Positions 43,574 through 53,570 are shown, counted from the stretch's first letter. The stretch is 64,000 nt of DNA from Planctomycetota bacterium (GCA_021413865.1 JAIOPN010000005.1:35423-99422); one strand, 5' to 3'. The notes: a model not told the origin generated them from the letters alone. Translations and numbers: made by a program.

Positions 43574-44809
43574 TCACAATCCCGCCACGGGCCATCGGCG
43601 GGAGATCAAAGACCAGTCATTGTCGGCTATAGCGCGGCGGATGTCCAGCATGAGCCTCTGGAAGTGCCGGATGTTGTGGCCGCTCACCAGGATCGGCCCG
43701 AGCATTTCATCGGCCATGAACAGGTGCCGGATGTAACTCCGGGAGTACCCCCCGCCGCACGCCGGGCAGTCGCACGTCGGGTCCATGACGCCCGGGTCGT
43801 CGGCGTGCTTGGCGTTGCGCAGCCGGATCGGCCCGGTGGGCGTGAAGGCGAAGGCGTTGCGGCCGTTCCGCGTGGGCAGCACGCAGTCGAACATGTCGAT
43901 CCCGGCGCGGACCGCCATGACGATGTCGCGCTCGTAGCCCACGCCCATGAGGTAGCGCGGCCGATCGGCGGGGAGCAGCGGGGCCGTGTGCTCGACGACG
44001 CTCTTCATGTCCTCGAACGTCTCCCCCACCGCGACGCCGCCGATCGCGTAGCCGGGCAGATCGTGGCCGGTCACTCGCTGAGCGCACCAGGAGCGGAGTT
44101 CCAGGTCGGTGCCGCCCTGCACGATGCCGAAGAGCGATTGCTCGTCGGGCCGGGCGTGCGCCGTTTTGCAGCGGTCGAGCCATCGCAGGGTGCGTTCGCA
44201 AGACGCACGCAAGCGGGAGGAGTCCAGAGTCTCGAGTCCAGAGTCCAGAGTCGAAGAGGGAGAAGGTGAAGAGTTCGTCTCGCCGCGCGCGTCCTCCGTT
44301 TCTCCTCCCGACTCTGGACTCTGGACTCCGGACTCTGGACTATTTCTTCTCGCCGGCGGGCACTCATCGAACGCCATGATGATGTCGGCCCCCAGTTCGT
44401 TCTGCACCTGCATCGACCGTTCCGGGGTGAGGTTGATGGTCGCGCCGTCGAGGTGGCTCTTGAAGACAACGCCGTCGTCGGTGATGCGGTTGATGTCGGC
44501 GAGGCTGAAGACCTGGAACCCGCCCGAATCGGTGAGCATGGGCCCGCACCAGCGTGACCAGCGCTGCAGCCCGCCCATCTTCGCGACGAGTTCCGACCCG
44601 GGGCGCAGCATCAGGTGGTAGGTGTTGCCCAGGATGATCTGCGCCCCCGTGCCGCGCACGGCGTCGGGGAGCAGCCCCTTGACCGTGCCCTGCGTGCCCA
44701 CGGGCATGAAGGCGGGCGTGTCGAACGAGCCGTGCAGCGTGGTCACCCGGCCCAGGCGGGCGCCGGTCGTGTTATCGGGGCGTTTCAGTTCAAATTTCAG
44801 TGGCGGCAT
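43574..44809 (-). CDS. tgt: queuine/preQ1 tRNA-ribosyltransferase with in-frame repeat insertion
   Basis: 411 residues, about 35 longer than usual. It exchanges G34 for preQ1 in GUN-anticodon tRNAs. MLTDSGGFQVFSLADI holds the first catalytic Asp (~94), DMFDCVLPTRNGRNAF holds the nucleophile Asp, and CDCPACGGGYSRSYIRHL holds the zinc ligands. Residues ~153-202 (for example SPESGVQSPESGGETED ... TLDSGLETLDSS) interrupt the usual DECPP...ERT/RWL segment and are encoded by an inverted repeat. No Shine-Dalgarno is seen; TATCAT lies 6 nt before the ATG on the minus strand. Gene order tgt-yajC-secDF is widely conserved. Confidence 0.93.
   Translation of the reverse strand: MPPLKFELKRPDNTTGARLGRVTTLHGSFDTPAFMPVGTQGTVKGLLPDAVRGTGAQIILGNTYHLMLRPGSELVAKMGGLQRWSRWCGPMLTDSGGFQVFSLADINRITDDGVVFKSHLDGATINLTPERSMQVQNELGADIIMAFDECPPARRNSPESGVQSPESGGETEDARGETNSSPSPSSTLDSGLETLDSSRLRASCERTLRWLDRCKTAHARPDEQSLFGIVQGGTDLELRSWCAQRVTGHDLPGYAIGGVAVGETFEDMKSVVEHTAPLLPADRPRYLMGVGYERDIVMAVRAGIDMFDCVLPTRNGRNAFAFTPTGPIRLRNAKHADDPGVMDPTCDCPACGGGYSRSYIRHLFMADEMLGPILVSGHNIRHFQRLMLDIRRAIADNDWSLISRRWPVAGL
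44215..44341. repeat. inverted repeat inserted inside tgt
   Basis: Reiterated GAGTCCAGAGTC units (44,219-44,252) face GACTCTGGACTC units (44,310-44,341); the centre is ~57 bases of unrelated sequence. The insertion keeps the tgt frame open on the coding strand. Confidence 0.8.
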
Positions 44810-44815
44810 GCCGAC

Positions 44816-44821
44816 ATGATA
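44816..44821 (-). promoter_or_regulatory. -10-like TATCAT immediately before tgt
   Basis: Minus strand TATCAT, 6 nt, ATG of tgt; no Shine-Dalgarno. Forms a divergent pair with the hexamer at 44,875. Confidence 0.45.
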
Positions 44822-44874
44822 ATGGCGGCCCGGCCGCGTACTGTTCTATTCACACATTCCGGCCCGCACACCGA

Positions 44875-44880
44875 TACAAT
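44875..44880 (+). promoter_or_regulatory. -10-like TACAAT immediately before the DedA gene
   Basis: TACAAT, 9 nt, ATG 44,890; no Shine-Dalgarno and no convincing -35. Confidence 0.45.
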
Positions 44881-44889
44881 CCCCGTCCC

Positions 44890-45570
44890 ATGCTCGCAAC
44901 CCTGATCGCCAACACGTCCCGCCTCCTCGCTCAGGCCGCCAACGGCCCAATGAGCCATTCGATGATCGATAGTCTGATCGCCAACACCTCGTACCCTTAC
45001 GCGATCGTGGCCCTGATCCTGCTGGCCAGCGGGTTCGGGGCGCCGATCCCCGAGGACATCCCGCTGATCCTGGGCGGCTACCTGTGCTACGAGGGAATCG
45101 GCGACGCCAACATCTACGTCATGCTGCCCGTGACGTTCGGGGCTGTCATCGGGGCGGACCTGATTATTTTCTACCTGGGCCGGCGCTATGGCCAGCACAT
45201 CCCGCGCATCCCGGTCATCCGCCGGTTCCTCACCCCCGACCGGTTGGCCAAGGCAACCGAATCGTTCCACAAGCACGGCGGAAAAACCATCTTCATCGGC
45301 CGGTTCCTCCCCGGCCTGCGGGCGCCCATCTTCTTCACCGCCGGGTCGTTCGGCATCCCGGCGTGGAAGTTCCTCCTCTCCGACGGCGTCGCCGCGCTGA
45401 TCAGCGTGCCCGTGCTGGTGCTCGCGGGATTCTTTTTCGGGGAGTACATCCACAAGGTCCGCGTCATCGCCGGGCGTGCCGAAATCGCGATCGTGGTGGT
45501 CATCGTCATCGCCATCGCCGGTGTCTTTTGGTACCGCCGCCGCAGGCCCCGGCTTGCGGAGCCAAGCTGA
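44890..45570 (+). CDS. DedA/SNARE-associated family membrane protein
   Basis: 226 residues. ATG 44,890 (MLATLIANTSRLLAQAANGP) is preferred; the frame is open 30 codons upstream but crosses the tgt promoter. Helices at ~35-60 (YAIVALILLASGFGAPIPED) and ~75-100, the DedA re-entrant signature FYLGRRYGQHIPRIPVIRRF, FIGRFLPGLRAPIFFTAGSF with the conserved GRFxPxxR arginine, and a C-terminal helix. DedA proteins are polyprenyl-phosphate or phospholipid transporters or scramblases; C55-P recycling would fit the EPS and cell-wall need. Its stop overlaps an ATG of the next frame. Confidence 0.92.
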   Translation: MLATLIANTSRLLAQAANGPMSHSMIDSLIANTSYPYAIVALILLASGFGAPIPEDIPLILGGYLCYEGIGDANIYVMLPVTFGAVIGADLIIFYLGRRYGQHIPRIPVIRRFLTPDRLAKATESFHKHGGKTIFIGRFLPGLRAPIFFTAGSFGIPAWKFLLSDGVAALISVPVLVLAGFFFGEYIHKVRVIAGRAEIAIVVVIVIAIAGVFWYRRRRPRLAEPS

Positions 45571-45577
45571 TGCCGTC

Positions 45578-45583
45578 TATCCT
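45578..45583 (+). promoter_or_regulatory. -10-like TATCCT immediately before the YggS gene
   Basis: TATCCT, 7 nt, ATG 45,591. Same spacing and hexamer as asnB. Confidence 0.45.
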
Positions 45584-45590
45584 TAGCCAC

Positions 45591-46415
45591 ATGGCCACAC
45601 GCATCTCAGGTCCGAGCCAGCTACGTGATGCCTACCGCAAGGTGATGGACAACATCGCGCGCGCCGCGACGAAGTCGGGGCGCAGGCCGACGGACGTCAT
45701 GCTTGTCGCCGTCACCAAGAACGCCAGCCCCGATCAGATCCGCACCATCGTCGAGCTCGGACAGATCGACCTGGGCGAGAACCGCGTGCAGCACCTGCAG
45801 CAGCGCGTGGCCGTGCTTGAGGAGTTCCTCTCGCGCCGCCGCACGATGGGCTCGCCCACCGGCAAGCAGACCGACGCCCCAGCGAAGGTCCGCTGGCACA
45901 TGATCGGCCACCTCCAGCGCAACAAGATCAAACAGGTCATCCCGCTGGTCCACCTCATCCACAGCGTGGACTCCCTCCGCCTGGCCGAGGAACTCCACAC
46001 CTTCGCCGCGCGCACCGAGCGGCCCATCGAGGTCCTGCTCCAGGTCAACGTCAGCGGCGAGGGCAACAAGTTCGGCGTCGCGCCCCCCGCCGTCATCCAC
46101 CTGGCCGAGCAGATCGACTCCATGATCCACCTCCGCCTGCGCGGCCTGATGACCATGGCCCCCTACTCCGACAACCCCGAGGACTCCCGCCCCATCTTCG
46201 CCCGCACCGCCGAGCTGTTCGAGGACGTGCGCTCCGCCAAGATCGGCGGCGGCGAGTTCAACATCCTCTCCATGGGCATGACCAACGACTACGAGATCGC
46301 CATCGCCGAGGGGGCGAACATCGTCCGAGTCGGCCGCGCGATTTTCGGCGAGAACGAACCGCCCGAACCCGAACAGGTCCGCGGCGGGCCGGAAGACGAA
46401 GAAGACGAAGACTGA
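45591..46415 (+). CDS. yggS: YggS-family PLP homeostasis protein
   Basis: 274 residues from ATG 45,591; ATG 45,570, overlapping the DedA stop (TGATG), would add 7 residues and is an alternative if translation is coupled. Type III-fold PLP barrel motifs: VMLVAVTKNASPDQIRTIVE (PLP lysine ~43), LGENRVQHLQQRV, WHMIGHLQRNKIKQVIPLVH, IHSVDSLRLAEEL, FNILSMGMTNDYEIAIAEGA and VRVGRAIFGE. The protein buffers pyridoxal phosphate and has no known catalytic activity. The C-terminal ~20 residues are acidic (PEDEEDED). Confidence 0.93.
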   Translation: MATRISGPSQLRDAYRKVMDNIARAATKSGRRPTDVMLVAVTKNASPDQIRTIVELGQIDLGENRVQHLQQRVAVLEEFLSRRRTMGSPTGKQTDAPAKVRWHMIGHLQRNKIKQVIPLVHLIHSVDSLRLAEELHTFAARTERPIEVLLQVNVSGEGNKFGVAPPAVIHLAEQIDSMIHLRLRGLMTMAPYSDNPEDSRPIFARTAELFEDVRSAKIGGGEFNILSMGMTNDYEIAIAEGANIVRVGRAIFGENEPPEPEQVRGGPEDEEDED

Positions 46416-46561
46416 TTTTCTCCCCTCCCCTCCTTGACCGCTCGCGGCTTAGCCTCCGCACTTCTCCCATTTCTTCTCCCAGCCCCGCAACCTGCAAACG
46501 CACGGTGGGCCTATGATCGTCCGTCTCGAAATCACCATCCTCACTTTCAGGGAGCAGGATC

Positions 46562-47314
46562 ATGGCGGGCAAACTCACGGGCAAGGTCGCACTCGTTACC
46601 GGGGCATCCAAGGGCATCGGCGCCTCCATCGCCAAACACCTCGCAGCCGAGGGCGCGGCCGTCGTCGTCAACTACTCGTCGAGCAAGGAGGGCGCGGACC
46701 GCGTCGTCGCCGAGATCACCAGCAAGGGCGGCAAGGCCGTCGCCGCGCAGGCAAACGTGGCGGTTAAGGCCGACGTGCAGCGCCTCTTCGCGGAGATGAA
46801 GAAGGACTTCGGCGCGCTCGACGTCCTCGTCAACAACGCGGGCATCTATGAGTTCGCCCCGCTCGAGGGCGTCACCGAGGAGCACTTCCACAAGCAGTTC
46901 AACCTCAACGTGCTGGGCCTGATCCTCGCCACGCAGGAGGCGGTGAAGCTGTTCGGCGACAAGGGCGGCAGCGTCATCAACATCAGCTCGGTCGTCAGCA
47001 CCTACACGCCGCCCAACGCGGCGGTGTACAGCGCCACCAAGGCGGCCGTCGATGCCGTCACCAAGTCGCTGGCCAAGGAACTCGGCCCGCGCAAGGTCCG
47101 CGTCAACTCCATCAACCCCGGCATGGTCGAGACCGAGGGCACGCACGCCCAGGGCATCACCACCAGCGACATGCGCAAGCAGGTCGAGGCGCAGACGCCT
47201 CTGGGCCGCATCGGCCAGCCGCACGACATCGCTCCGGCCGTGGTCTTCCTCGCCTCTGCGGACTCGGCGTGGATCACCGGCGAGACGCTCTACATCGCGG
47301 GCGGGATGCGGTGA
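46562..47314 (+). CDS. short-chain dehydrogenase/reductase (3-oxoacyl-ACP reductase-like)
   Basis: 250 residues. GGGAG lies 7 nt before ATG; a -10-like TATGAT is at 46,512. Cofactor motif VTGASKGIGASIAKHLAAEG, NNAGIYEF, catalytic Ser in INISSVVS, Tyr/Lys in YSATKAAVDAVTKSLAKELG, and a C-terminal GETLYIAGGMR. Classical SDR closest in appearance to FabG or glucose 1-dehydrogenase types; isolated from fatty-acid genes, so the substrate is uncertain. Confidence 0.92.
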   Translation: MAGKLTGKVALVTGASKGIGASIAKHLAAEGAAVVVNYSSSKEGADRVVAEITSKGGKAVAAQANVAVKADVQRLFAEMKKDFGALDVLVNNAGIYEFAPLEGVTEEHFHKQFNLNVLGLILATQEAVKLFGDKGGSVINISSVVSTYTPPNAAVYSATKAAVDAVTKSLAKELGPRKVRVNSINPGMVETEGTHAQGITTSDMRKQVEAQTPLGRIGQPHDIAPAVVFLASADSAWITGETLYIAGGMR

Positions 47315-47325
47315 GTTATTTCTGA

Positions 47326-47461
47326 CCCCCTCTCTCCCCGCGAGAGGGCTGGGGTGAGGGCGTCTTCGGCCGGAGGGGTTTCGCGTATTCACACGACCCA
47401 TCCAGCCGGCGACCCCCTCACCCGGCTCGCGGACTCGCCACCCTCTCCCGGCGGGAGAGGG
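47326..47461. repeat. REP-like palindromic repeat between the SDR gene and metK
   Basis: CCCCCTCTCTCCCCGCGAGA then GGG at the left, GGGGTGAGGGCGTCTTCGGC next, and CCCCCTCACCC ... CCCTCTCCCGGCGGGAGAGG at the right. Same family as 33,236-33,550 and 35,571-35,729. Confidence 0.7.
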
Positions 47462-47514
47462 CAATTACACTCCCAACCGTCACAATCGCTACAGACCTCC
47501 TCATCCCACCCCCC

Positions 47515-47569
47515 GCAAATGACGATGAGTGACGTCACGACTTATTTGCTCCACCCGGGGATTCAGGGT
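47515..47569 (+). promoter_or_regulatory. structured leader upstream of metK, unassigned
   Basis: GCAAAT (47,515) and ATTTGC (47,544) flank a perfect palindrome GTGACGTCAC (47,529-47,538). A hairpin GGGTA-CAAA-TACCC follows at 47,556-47,569. This could be an operator or part of a 5' regulatory RNA; it matches no riboswitch I can recognise. Confidence 0.3.
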
Positions 47570-47621
47570 ACAAATACCCGACTCTCCGGCCGATTTTCGG
47601 CGGAGTTTTCAGGATCAATCC

Positions 47622-48806
<1,185 letters not shown>

Positions 48807-48815
48807 ACCCAAACC

Positions 48816-48835
48816 CGTCGCCCCGAGGGGCGACG
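48816..48835 (+). terminator. GC hairpin after metK (possible Rho-independent-like stop without T-run)
   Basis: CGTCGCCCC and GGGGCGACG form a near-perfect stem starting 10 bases after the metK stop; no T-run follows, so termination is uncertain. Confidence 0.35.
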
Positions 48836-48903
48836 TGCGTACCGCGCCAGCCGCGGAGAAACGCGCCGAACCCATCGGGTGACCGGCGCGTACCGATTCA
48901 GGG

Positions 48904-50670
48904 ATGCAGATCAAAAAAGGCATTGCGGTCTCGCCGGGCGTGGCGATCAGCCAAGCCCTGGTCCTCGACGCCGAGGACCAGCCGGTCCCCCGTCGCACCG
49001 TCTCGGCCAGCCACGTCAGCATTGAAAAGAAGCGCCTCGAGGCCGCCCTGGCCGAGAGCGGCAAGGAGATCGAGTCGCTCCGTCAGCAGGCGCAGACGCA
49101 GCTCGGCCCCGAGCTGGCCAAGATTTTCGGCGTCCACCTGGGCATGCTCCAGGACCCGGCCCTCCGCGAGGAGTTCAACCAGCTCATCTCGCGCGACCGC
49201 GTCACCGCGGAGTACGCCGTCTTCGCCGTCATGCGCGACCTGGCGCACCGCTTCGAGAACCTCCAGGCACGCCACTTCCGCGAGCGCGCCGCCGACATCT
49301 GGGACCTCGAACGCCGCGTCGTGGGCCACCTGATCGGCAAGACGCGCAAGGGCCTGGCGGACCTCACCGACGAGACAGTCCTCATCGCCCACGACCTGAC
49401 CCCCAGCCAGACCGCCACCCTCGACAAGAACAAGGTCGTCGCCCTGGCCACCGACAAGGGCGGACTCACCAGCCACACCGCCATCATGGCGCACGCGATG
49501 GGCATCCCCGCCATCGTCGGCCTGGAGGACATCACCTCCCTCATCAATACCGGCGACACCGTCATCATCGACGGCGACCGCGGCCTGGTCATCATCGACC
49601 CCGACGCGGCCCAGCTCATGGAGTACCGCCAGAACGTCGAGCGCAGCGCCGAACTGGCGACCTCGCGCGACGAGATGGCCCGCCTCCCCGCCGTCACCAC
49701 CGACGGCACCCCCATCTCCCTCATGGGCAACATCGAGTTCCCCAGCGAGATCGAGGCCGCGATCAAGAAGGGTGCGGTGGGCATCGGCCTGTACCGCACC
49801 GAGTTCCTCTTCCTCGCCTCCGAGACCGAGCCCTCCGAGGATGAGCAGTGCGCCGCCTACCGCGAGGCGATCCACGCCTTGAAGGGCCTGCCCCTGACCA
49901 TCCGCACGCTCGACCTTGGCGCCGACAAGCTCACCGACGACCAGCACCAGGACGACTCGCTGGAGCGCAACCCATTTCTGGGCTGCCGCTCGATCCGCCT
50001 CTGCCTGCAGAACCTGCCGCTGTTCAAGACGCAGTTCCGCGCCATCCTCCGTGCGAGCGTGGACGGCCCGGTGCGGATCATGTTCCCGATGATCTCCAAC
50101 ATCATGGAGCTGCGTCAGGCCAAGATGATCCTCAACGACGTGATGGAGGACCTGGAGGACGAGGGGATTCCCTACCGCCAGGACATACCGGTGGGGATCA
50201 TGATCGAGGTCCCATCGGCGGCGCTGCAGGCCAAGGCGCTGGCGCGGGAGTGCCAGTTTTTCAGCATCGGGACGAACGATCTGATCCAGTACACGGTGGC
50301 CGTGGACCGCGGCAACGAGCGGATCGCCAGCCTGTACTCCGCGGCCCACCCGGCGGTGATCTACCTGATCAAGGAGGTCATCCGGGCCGCCAACCGCGCC
50401 AGGATCGACGTCAGCCTCTGCGGGGAGATGGCCGGCGAGCCGGAATTCGTTATGCTCTTGCTTGGATTAGGCTTGCGCAACCTGTCGGTCACGCCCCCGG
50501 CGCTGCCCGAGGTGAAGCGCATCATCCGGTCCCTTGGAATCAATCAGTGTCAGAGGGTCGCCCGCAAAGCCTGCGGCCTCGACACCGACCGCGAGGTGAC
50601 TAACTACCTCCGCGACGAGGTTCGAAAAATCGTTCCCGATGCCCTTGGTGGACGTTCCACCGAGCAGTGA
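48904..50670 (+). CDS. ptsI: PTS enzyme I (phosphoenolpyruvate-protein phosphotransferase)
   Basis: 588 residues. The N-terminal swivelling and HPr-binding domains hold GGLTSHTAIMAHAMGIPAIV with the phosphorylated His (~residue 196). The C-terminal PEP-binding barrel has VGIGLYRTEFLFLA, FLGCRSIRLCLQNLPLFKTQ, MFPMISNIMELRQAK, FSIGTNDLIQYTVAVDRGNE and SLCGEMAGEPEFVMLLLGLG with the active-site Cys. It transfers phosphate from PEP to HPr. No HPr, EIIA or permease gene is nearby, so a regulatory PTS or an orphan EI is possible. AGGG abuts the start, a poor Shine-Dalgarno. Confidence 0.94.
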   Translation: MQIKKGIAVSPGVAISQALVLDAEDQPVPRRTVSASHVSIEKKRLEAALAESGKEIESLRQQAQTQLGPELAKIFGVHLGMLQDPALREEFNQLISRDRVTAEYAVFAVMRDLAHRFENLQARHFRERAADIWDLERRVVGHLIGKTRKGLADLTDETVLIAHDLTPSQTATLDKNKVVALATDKGGLTSHTAIMAHAMGIPAIVGLEDITSLINTGDTVIIDGDRGLVIIDPDAAQLMEYRQNVERSAELATSRDEMARLPAVTTDGTPISLMGNIEFPSEIEAAIKKGAVGIGLYRTEFLFLASETEPSEDEQCAAYREAIHALKGLPLTIRTLDLGADKLTDDQHQDDSLERNPFLGCRSIRLCLQNLPLFKTQFRAILRASVDGPVRIMFPMISNIMELRQAKMILNDVMEDLEDEGIPYRQDIPVGIMIEVPSAALQAKALARECQFFSIGTNDLIQYTVAVDRGNERIASLYSAAHPAVIYLIKEVIRAANRARIDVSLCGEMAGEPEFVMLLLGLGLRNLSVTPPALPEVKRIIRSLGINQCQRVARKACGLDTDREVTNYLRDEVRKIVPDALGGRSTEQ

Positions 50671-50847
50671 CATCGGGACCAGCAGTATCCGCCCCACGGT
50701 TTATGCCCAGCACACCGACAACCCCGTCGCAACGCGCACCTCGCCGGCGTCCCCACGCCCGGCTCGATGTCTCGCGTCGATCCACGACGGATACGGTGTC
50801 GCCACCGGGCACGCAAACCACGGGGCAATATCAGGAAGTTTTGTCTC

Positions 50848-53535
50848 ATGCCCAAACGTCAAATGATCATCAACTACGTCCCCGGCGAGGAATGCCGAAT
50901 CGCCATCACCGAGGACGGCAGGCTCGAAGAGTTCTACCAAGAGCGCGCCAGCGCTGAGTCCCACGTCGGGAACATCTACAAGGGCCGCATCACCAACGTC
51001 GAGCCGTCCATCCAGGCGGCCTTTGTGGACTTCGGCCTTGAACGCAACGGCTTCCTCCACATCTCCGACCTCCACCCCAAGTACTTCACCGGCGACGCCA
51101 AGGAAGAAACCGAGCAGGTCGGCCTCAAGACCCCCCGCCGCGACCGCCCGCCCATCCAGCGCTGCCTCCGCCGCGGGCAGGAGATCCTCGTCCAGGTCCT
51201 CAAGGAGGGCATCGGCACCAAGGGCCCGACGCTCACCAGCTACCTCTCCATCCCCGGCCGCTTCCTCGTGATGATGCCGGACATGGAGCGTCTTGGTGTC
51301 TCCCGCAAGGTCGAGGACGACGACGCGCGGCGCGAGATGCGCGCCATCCTCAACGAGCTGAAACCGCCCGAGGGCTTCGGCTTCATCATCCGCACCGCCG
51401 GCATCGGCCGCACCAAGCTCGAGCTCAAGCGCGACCTGGCCTACCTCCAGCGGCTGTGGAAGACGATCGACAAGCGCATGAGCGAGACGCGCATCGGCGA
51501 GCTCTTCGCCGAGTCCGACCTGGTCATCCGCACCATCCGCGACGTTTACTCCAGCGACATCGACCGCGTCATCATCGACGACGCCTCCGCCGCCCGCCGG
51601 GCGCAGGACTTTTTGTCGATCTCCAACCCGCGTTCCGGGTCGAACGTGATGGTGTACCGCGACGCCATGCCGATCTTCCACCGCTACGACATCGAGCGGC
51701 AGATCGAGACCATCAACGCCCGCACCGTGCCGCTGCCCTCGGGCGGCTCGCTGGTGATCGACTCGACCGAGGCGCTGGTCGCCATCGACGTGAACTCGGG
51801 CAAGTCGCGCGAGAGCCGCGACGCCGAGACGACCGCGTGGAAGACCAACGTCGAGGCCGTGGAAGAAATATGCCGCCAGCTCCGCCTGCGCGACCTTGGC
51901 GGCGTGGTGGTGCTCGACCTGATCGACATGCGCGACCTCAAGCACCGCCGCGACATCGAGGGGCGGATGCGCGACCACCTCAAACGCGACCGCGCCCGCA
52001 CGCGGTTCTCGATGATCAGCCAGTTCGGCATCATCGAGATGACCCGCCAGCGCATGCGGCCGTCTCTCAAAAAGTCGCTCTACATGGACTGCCGCTCCTG
52101 CCACGGGCAAGGCGAGGTCAAGAGCCCCGAGTCCGTCGTGCTCGACGTGATGCGCCGCCTGGCGATGGTCCTGCACCGATCGGTCGTGACGCGCGTCGAG
52201 CTGATCGTCAGCCCGGACGTGGCGTTCCAGCTGCTCAACCTGCGGCGTTCGGCGCTGGTGGCCATCGAGCAGGAGTACGGCAAGGGCGTGCTCGTGCGCG
52301 TCAACGGCGAGCACGGGCTGGACTACGTGTCGATCGTGGCGTTCGACGCCCGCGACGGCCAGATCGAGGCGGAGATCCGCGAGTCGATGGCCGAGCCGGA
52401 ACTTGAGGCCATCCAGGCCGTGCCGCTCGAGGGCGACCTGGACCCCCTCGAAGAGGAAGCCGAAGCCGAGCAGGCCCCCGGCGAGATCGCGCTCGACCCC
52501 GAGGAAGCCCCCGCCATCGTCGGCGATGAAGACCCGAACTTTGCACCAATGTCGGACGATGACTCCACCAGTCCGGGCGACGACGCACGCGATGCGCGCA
52601 GCGGCGGAGCGGTGCAACCCGCCCACGATGGCGTGGATGGACAGCCGCGCGAGGGCGGCGGGCGCAAGCGGCGCCGCCGGCGCGGGCGGCGCGGCCGCGG
52701 CGGTCGCGGCAACGCCGGCGGGCAACCCGGAACTCCGGGGGCTCCGGGGGCTCACCCCTCCGACAGCGGCGACGGCGGCGTCACCGGGGAGCAATCCCAC
52801 GAGCACGCCCAGCCCGGCTCTCATGAGCCGGACAATGTCGGCCACGGCGAAGGCATCAGTGACGAGAACGATCCCCCTCAACCGACATCGCACGAGAGTG
52901 TCCCGCTGTTCGAGCGTGAGCGTGACGGTACACAGGGCCCACCGGGGCAACCCGGCGAGGGCGGCGGTCGGCGGCGCAGGCGGCGCGGCCGTCGCGGCGG
53001 TCGTGGACGGCGACGCGACGGTCAACCCGGGCAGCCGGACCAGCCGGGCCAGGCGGGCCAGGCGCAGATGAACGGAAACGCGCCCGAGCCTTCGGGTGAT
53101 CAGGGCGGCGACGCTTACGACCCGCACGATAATGTCGGAAACACCAACGACGGCGGCGGGCAGGCCCTACCCCAGGGCCCCGAGGTTGGCCCCGTGGGTA
53201 ATGAGGGTGACCCGCAGCAAGGCCAAGGCGGCCGTCGGCGCAGAAGGCGTCGCGGCCGGCGCGGCCGTGGCGGCGGTGGCGGCGAGGGACAGAATAGTGG
53301 CCCCGATGGCGGCCAGACCGACCCCAACCCCGGCGGCGGTGGACCCAATGATGGCGGCAGCGGGCCCAACGAAGGCGGCGGCGGCCCCTCGGGTCCGGAG
53401 CCTTCAGGCCATGAGCCCTCGGGCAACGGCCCGACAAACGGCGGTGATTCCGGCGCGCCTCCCGGCGGGAGCGCTCCGTCAGACGGCGGCTCGGGCGGCT
53501 ATCGCGGCTACCGCAGCCATCGACCCCGTCCGTAA
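50848..53535 (+). CDS. rng: RNase E/G-family ribonuclease with arginine-rich disordered tail
   Basis: 895 residues from ATG 50,848 (AGGA ~11 nt upstream); a longer in-frame start is not protein-like. The S1 domain is ~30-130 (HVGNIYKGRITNVEPSIQAA). Catalytic metal sites are VAIDVNSGKSRESRD and VVLDLIDMRDLKHR. The zinc-link MDCRSCHGQGEVKSPESVVL replaces CPxC with CRSC. From ~residue 540 an acidic stretch leads to a Gly/Pro/Gln-rich tail with three arginine islands ([54 protein letters not shown]). Such tails bind RNA and scaffold degradosomes in RNase E. Leader 50,671-50,847 holds no gene. Confidence 0.93.
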   Translation: MPKRQMIINYVPGEECRIAITEDGRLEEFYQERASAESHVGNIYKGRITNVEPSIQAAFVDFGLERNGFLHISDLHPKYFTGDAKEETEQVGLKTPRRDRPPIQRCLRRGQEILVQVLKEGIGTKGPTLTSYLSIPGRFLVMMPDMERLGVSRKVEDDDARREMRAILNELKPPEGFGFIIRTAGIGRTKLELKRDLAYLQRLWKTIDKRMSETRIGELFAESDLVIRTIRDVYSSDIDRVIIDDASAARRAQDFLSISNPRSGSNVMVYRDAMPIFHRYDIERQIETINARTVPLPSGGSLVIDSTEALVAIDVNSGKSRESRDAETTAWKTNVEAVEEICRQLRLRDLGGVVVLDLIDMRDLKHRRDIEGRMRDHLKRDRARTRFSMISQFGIIEMTRQRMRPSLKKSLYMDCRSCHGQGEVKSPESVVLDVMRRLAMVLHRSVVTRVELIVSPDVAFQLLNLRRSALVAIEQEYGKGVLVRVNGEHGLDYVSIVAFDARDGQIEAEIRESMAEPELEAIQAVPLEGDLDPLEEEAEAEQAPGEIALDPEEAPAIVGDEDPNFAPMSDDDSTSPGDDARDARSGGAVQPAHDGVDGQPREGGGRKRRRRRGRRGRGGRGNAGGQPGTPGAPGAHPSDSGDGGVTGEQSHEHAQPGSHEPDNVGHGEGISDENDPPQPTSHESVPLFERERDGTQGPPGQPGEGGGRRRRRRGRRGGRGRRRDGQPGQPDQPGQAGQAQMNGNAPEPSGDQGGDAYDPHDNVGNTNDGGGQALPQGPEVGPVGNEGDPQQGQGGRRRRRRRGRRGRGGGGGEGQNSGPDGGQTDPNPGGGGPNDGGSGPNEGGGGPSGPEPSGHEPSGNGPTNGGDSGAPPGGSAPSDGGSGGYRGYRSHRPRP

Positions 53536-53570
53536 GACGGCGTGATCGCCCGAAGCAGTTCCGCCGTTCG

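Noticed and set aside
47515..47621. Known SAM riboswitch upstream of metK
   Set aside because: None of the SAM riboswitch cores I can recall (for example the SAM-I four-way junction) is visible; kept only as an unassigned leader.
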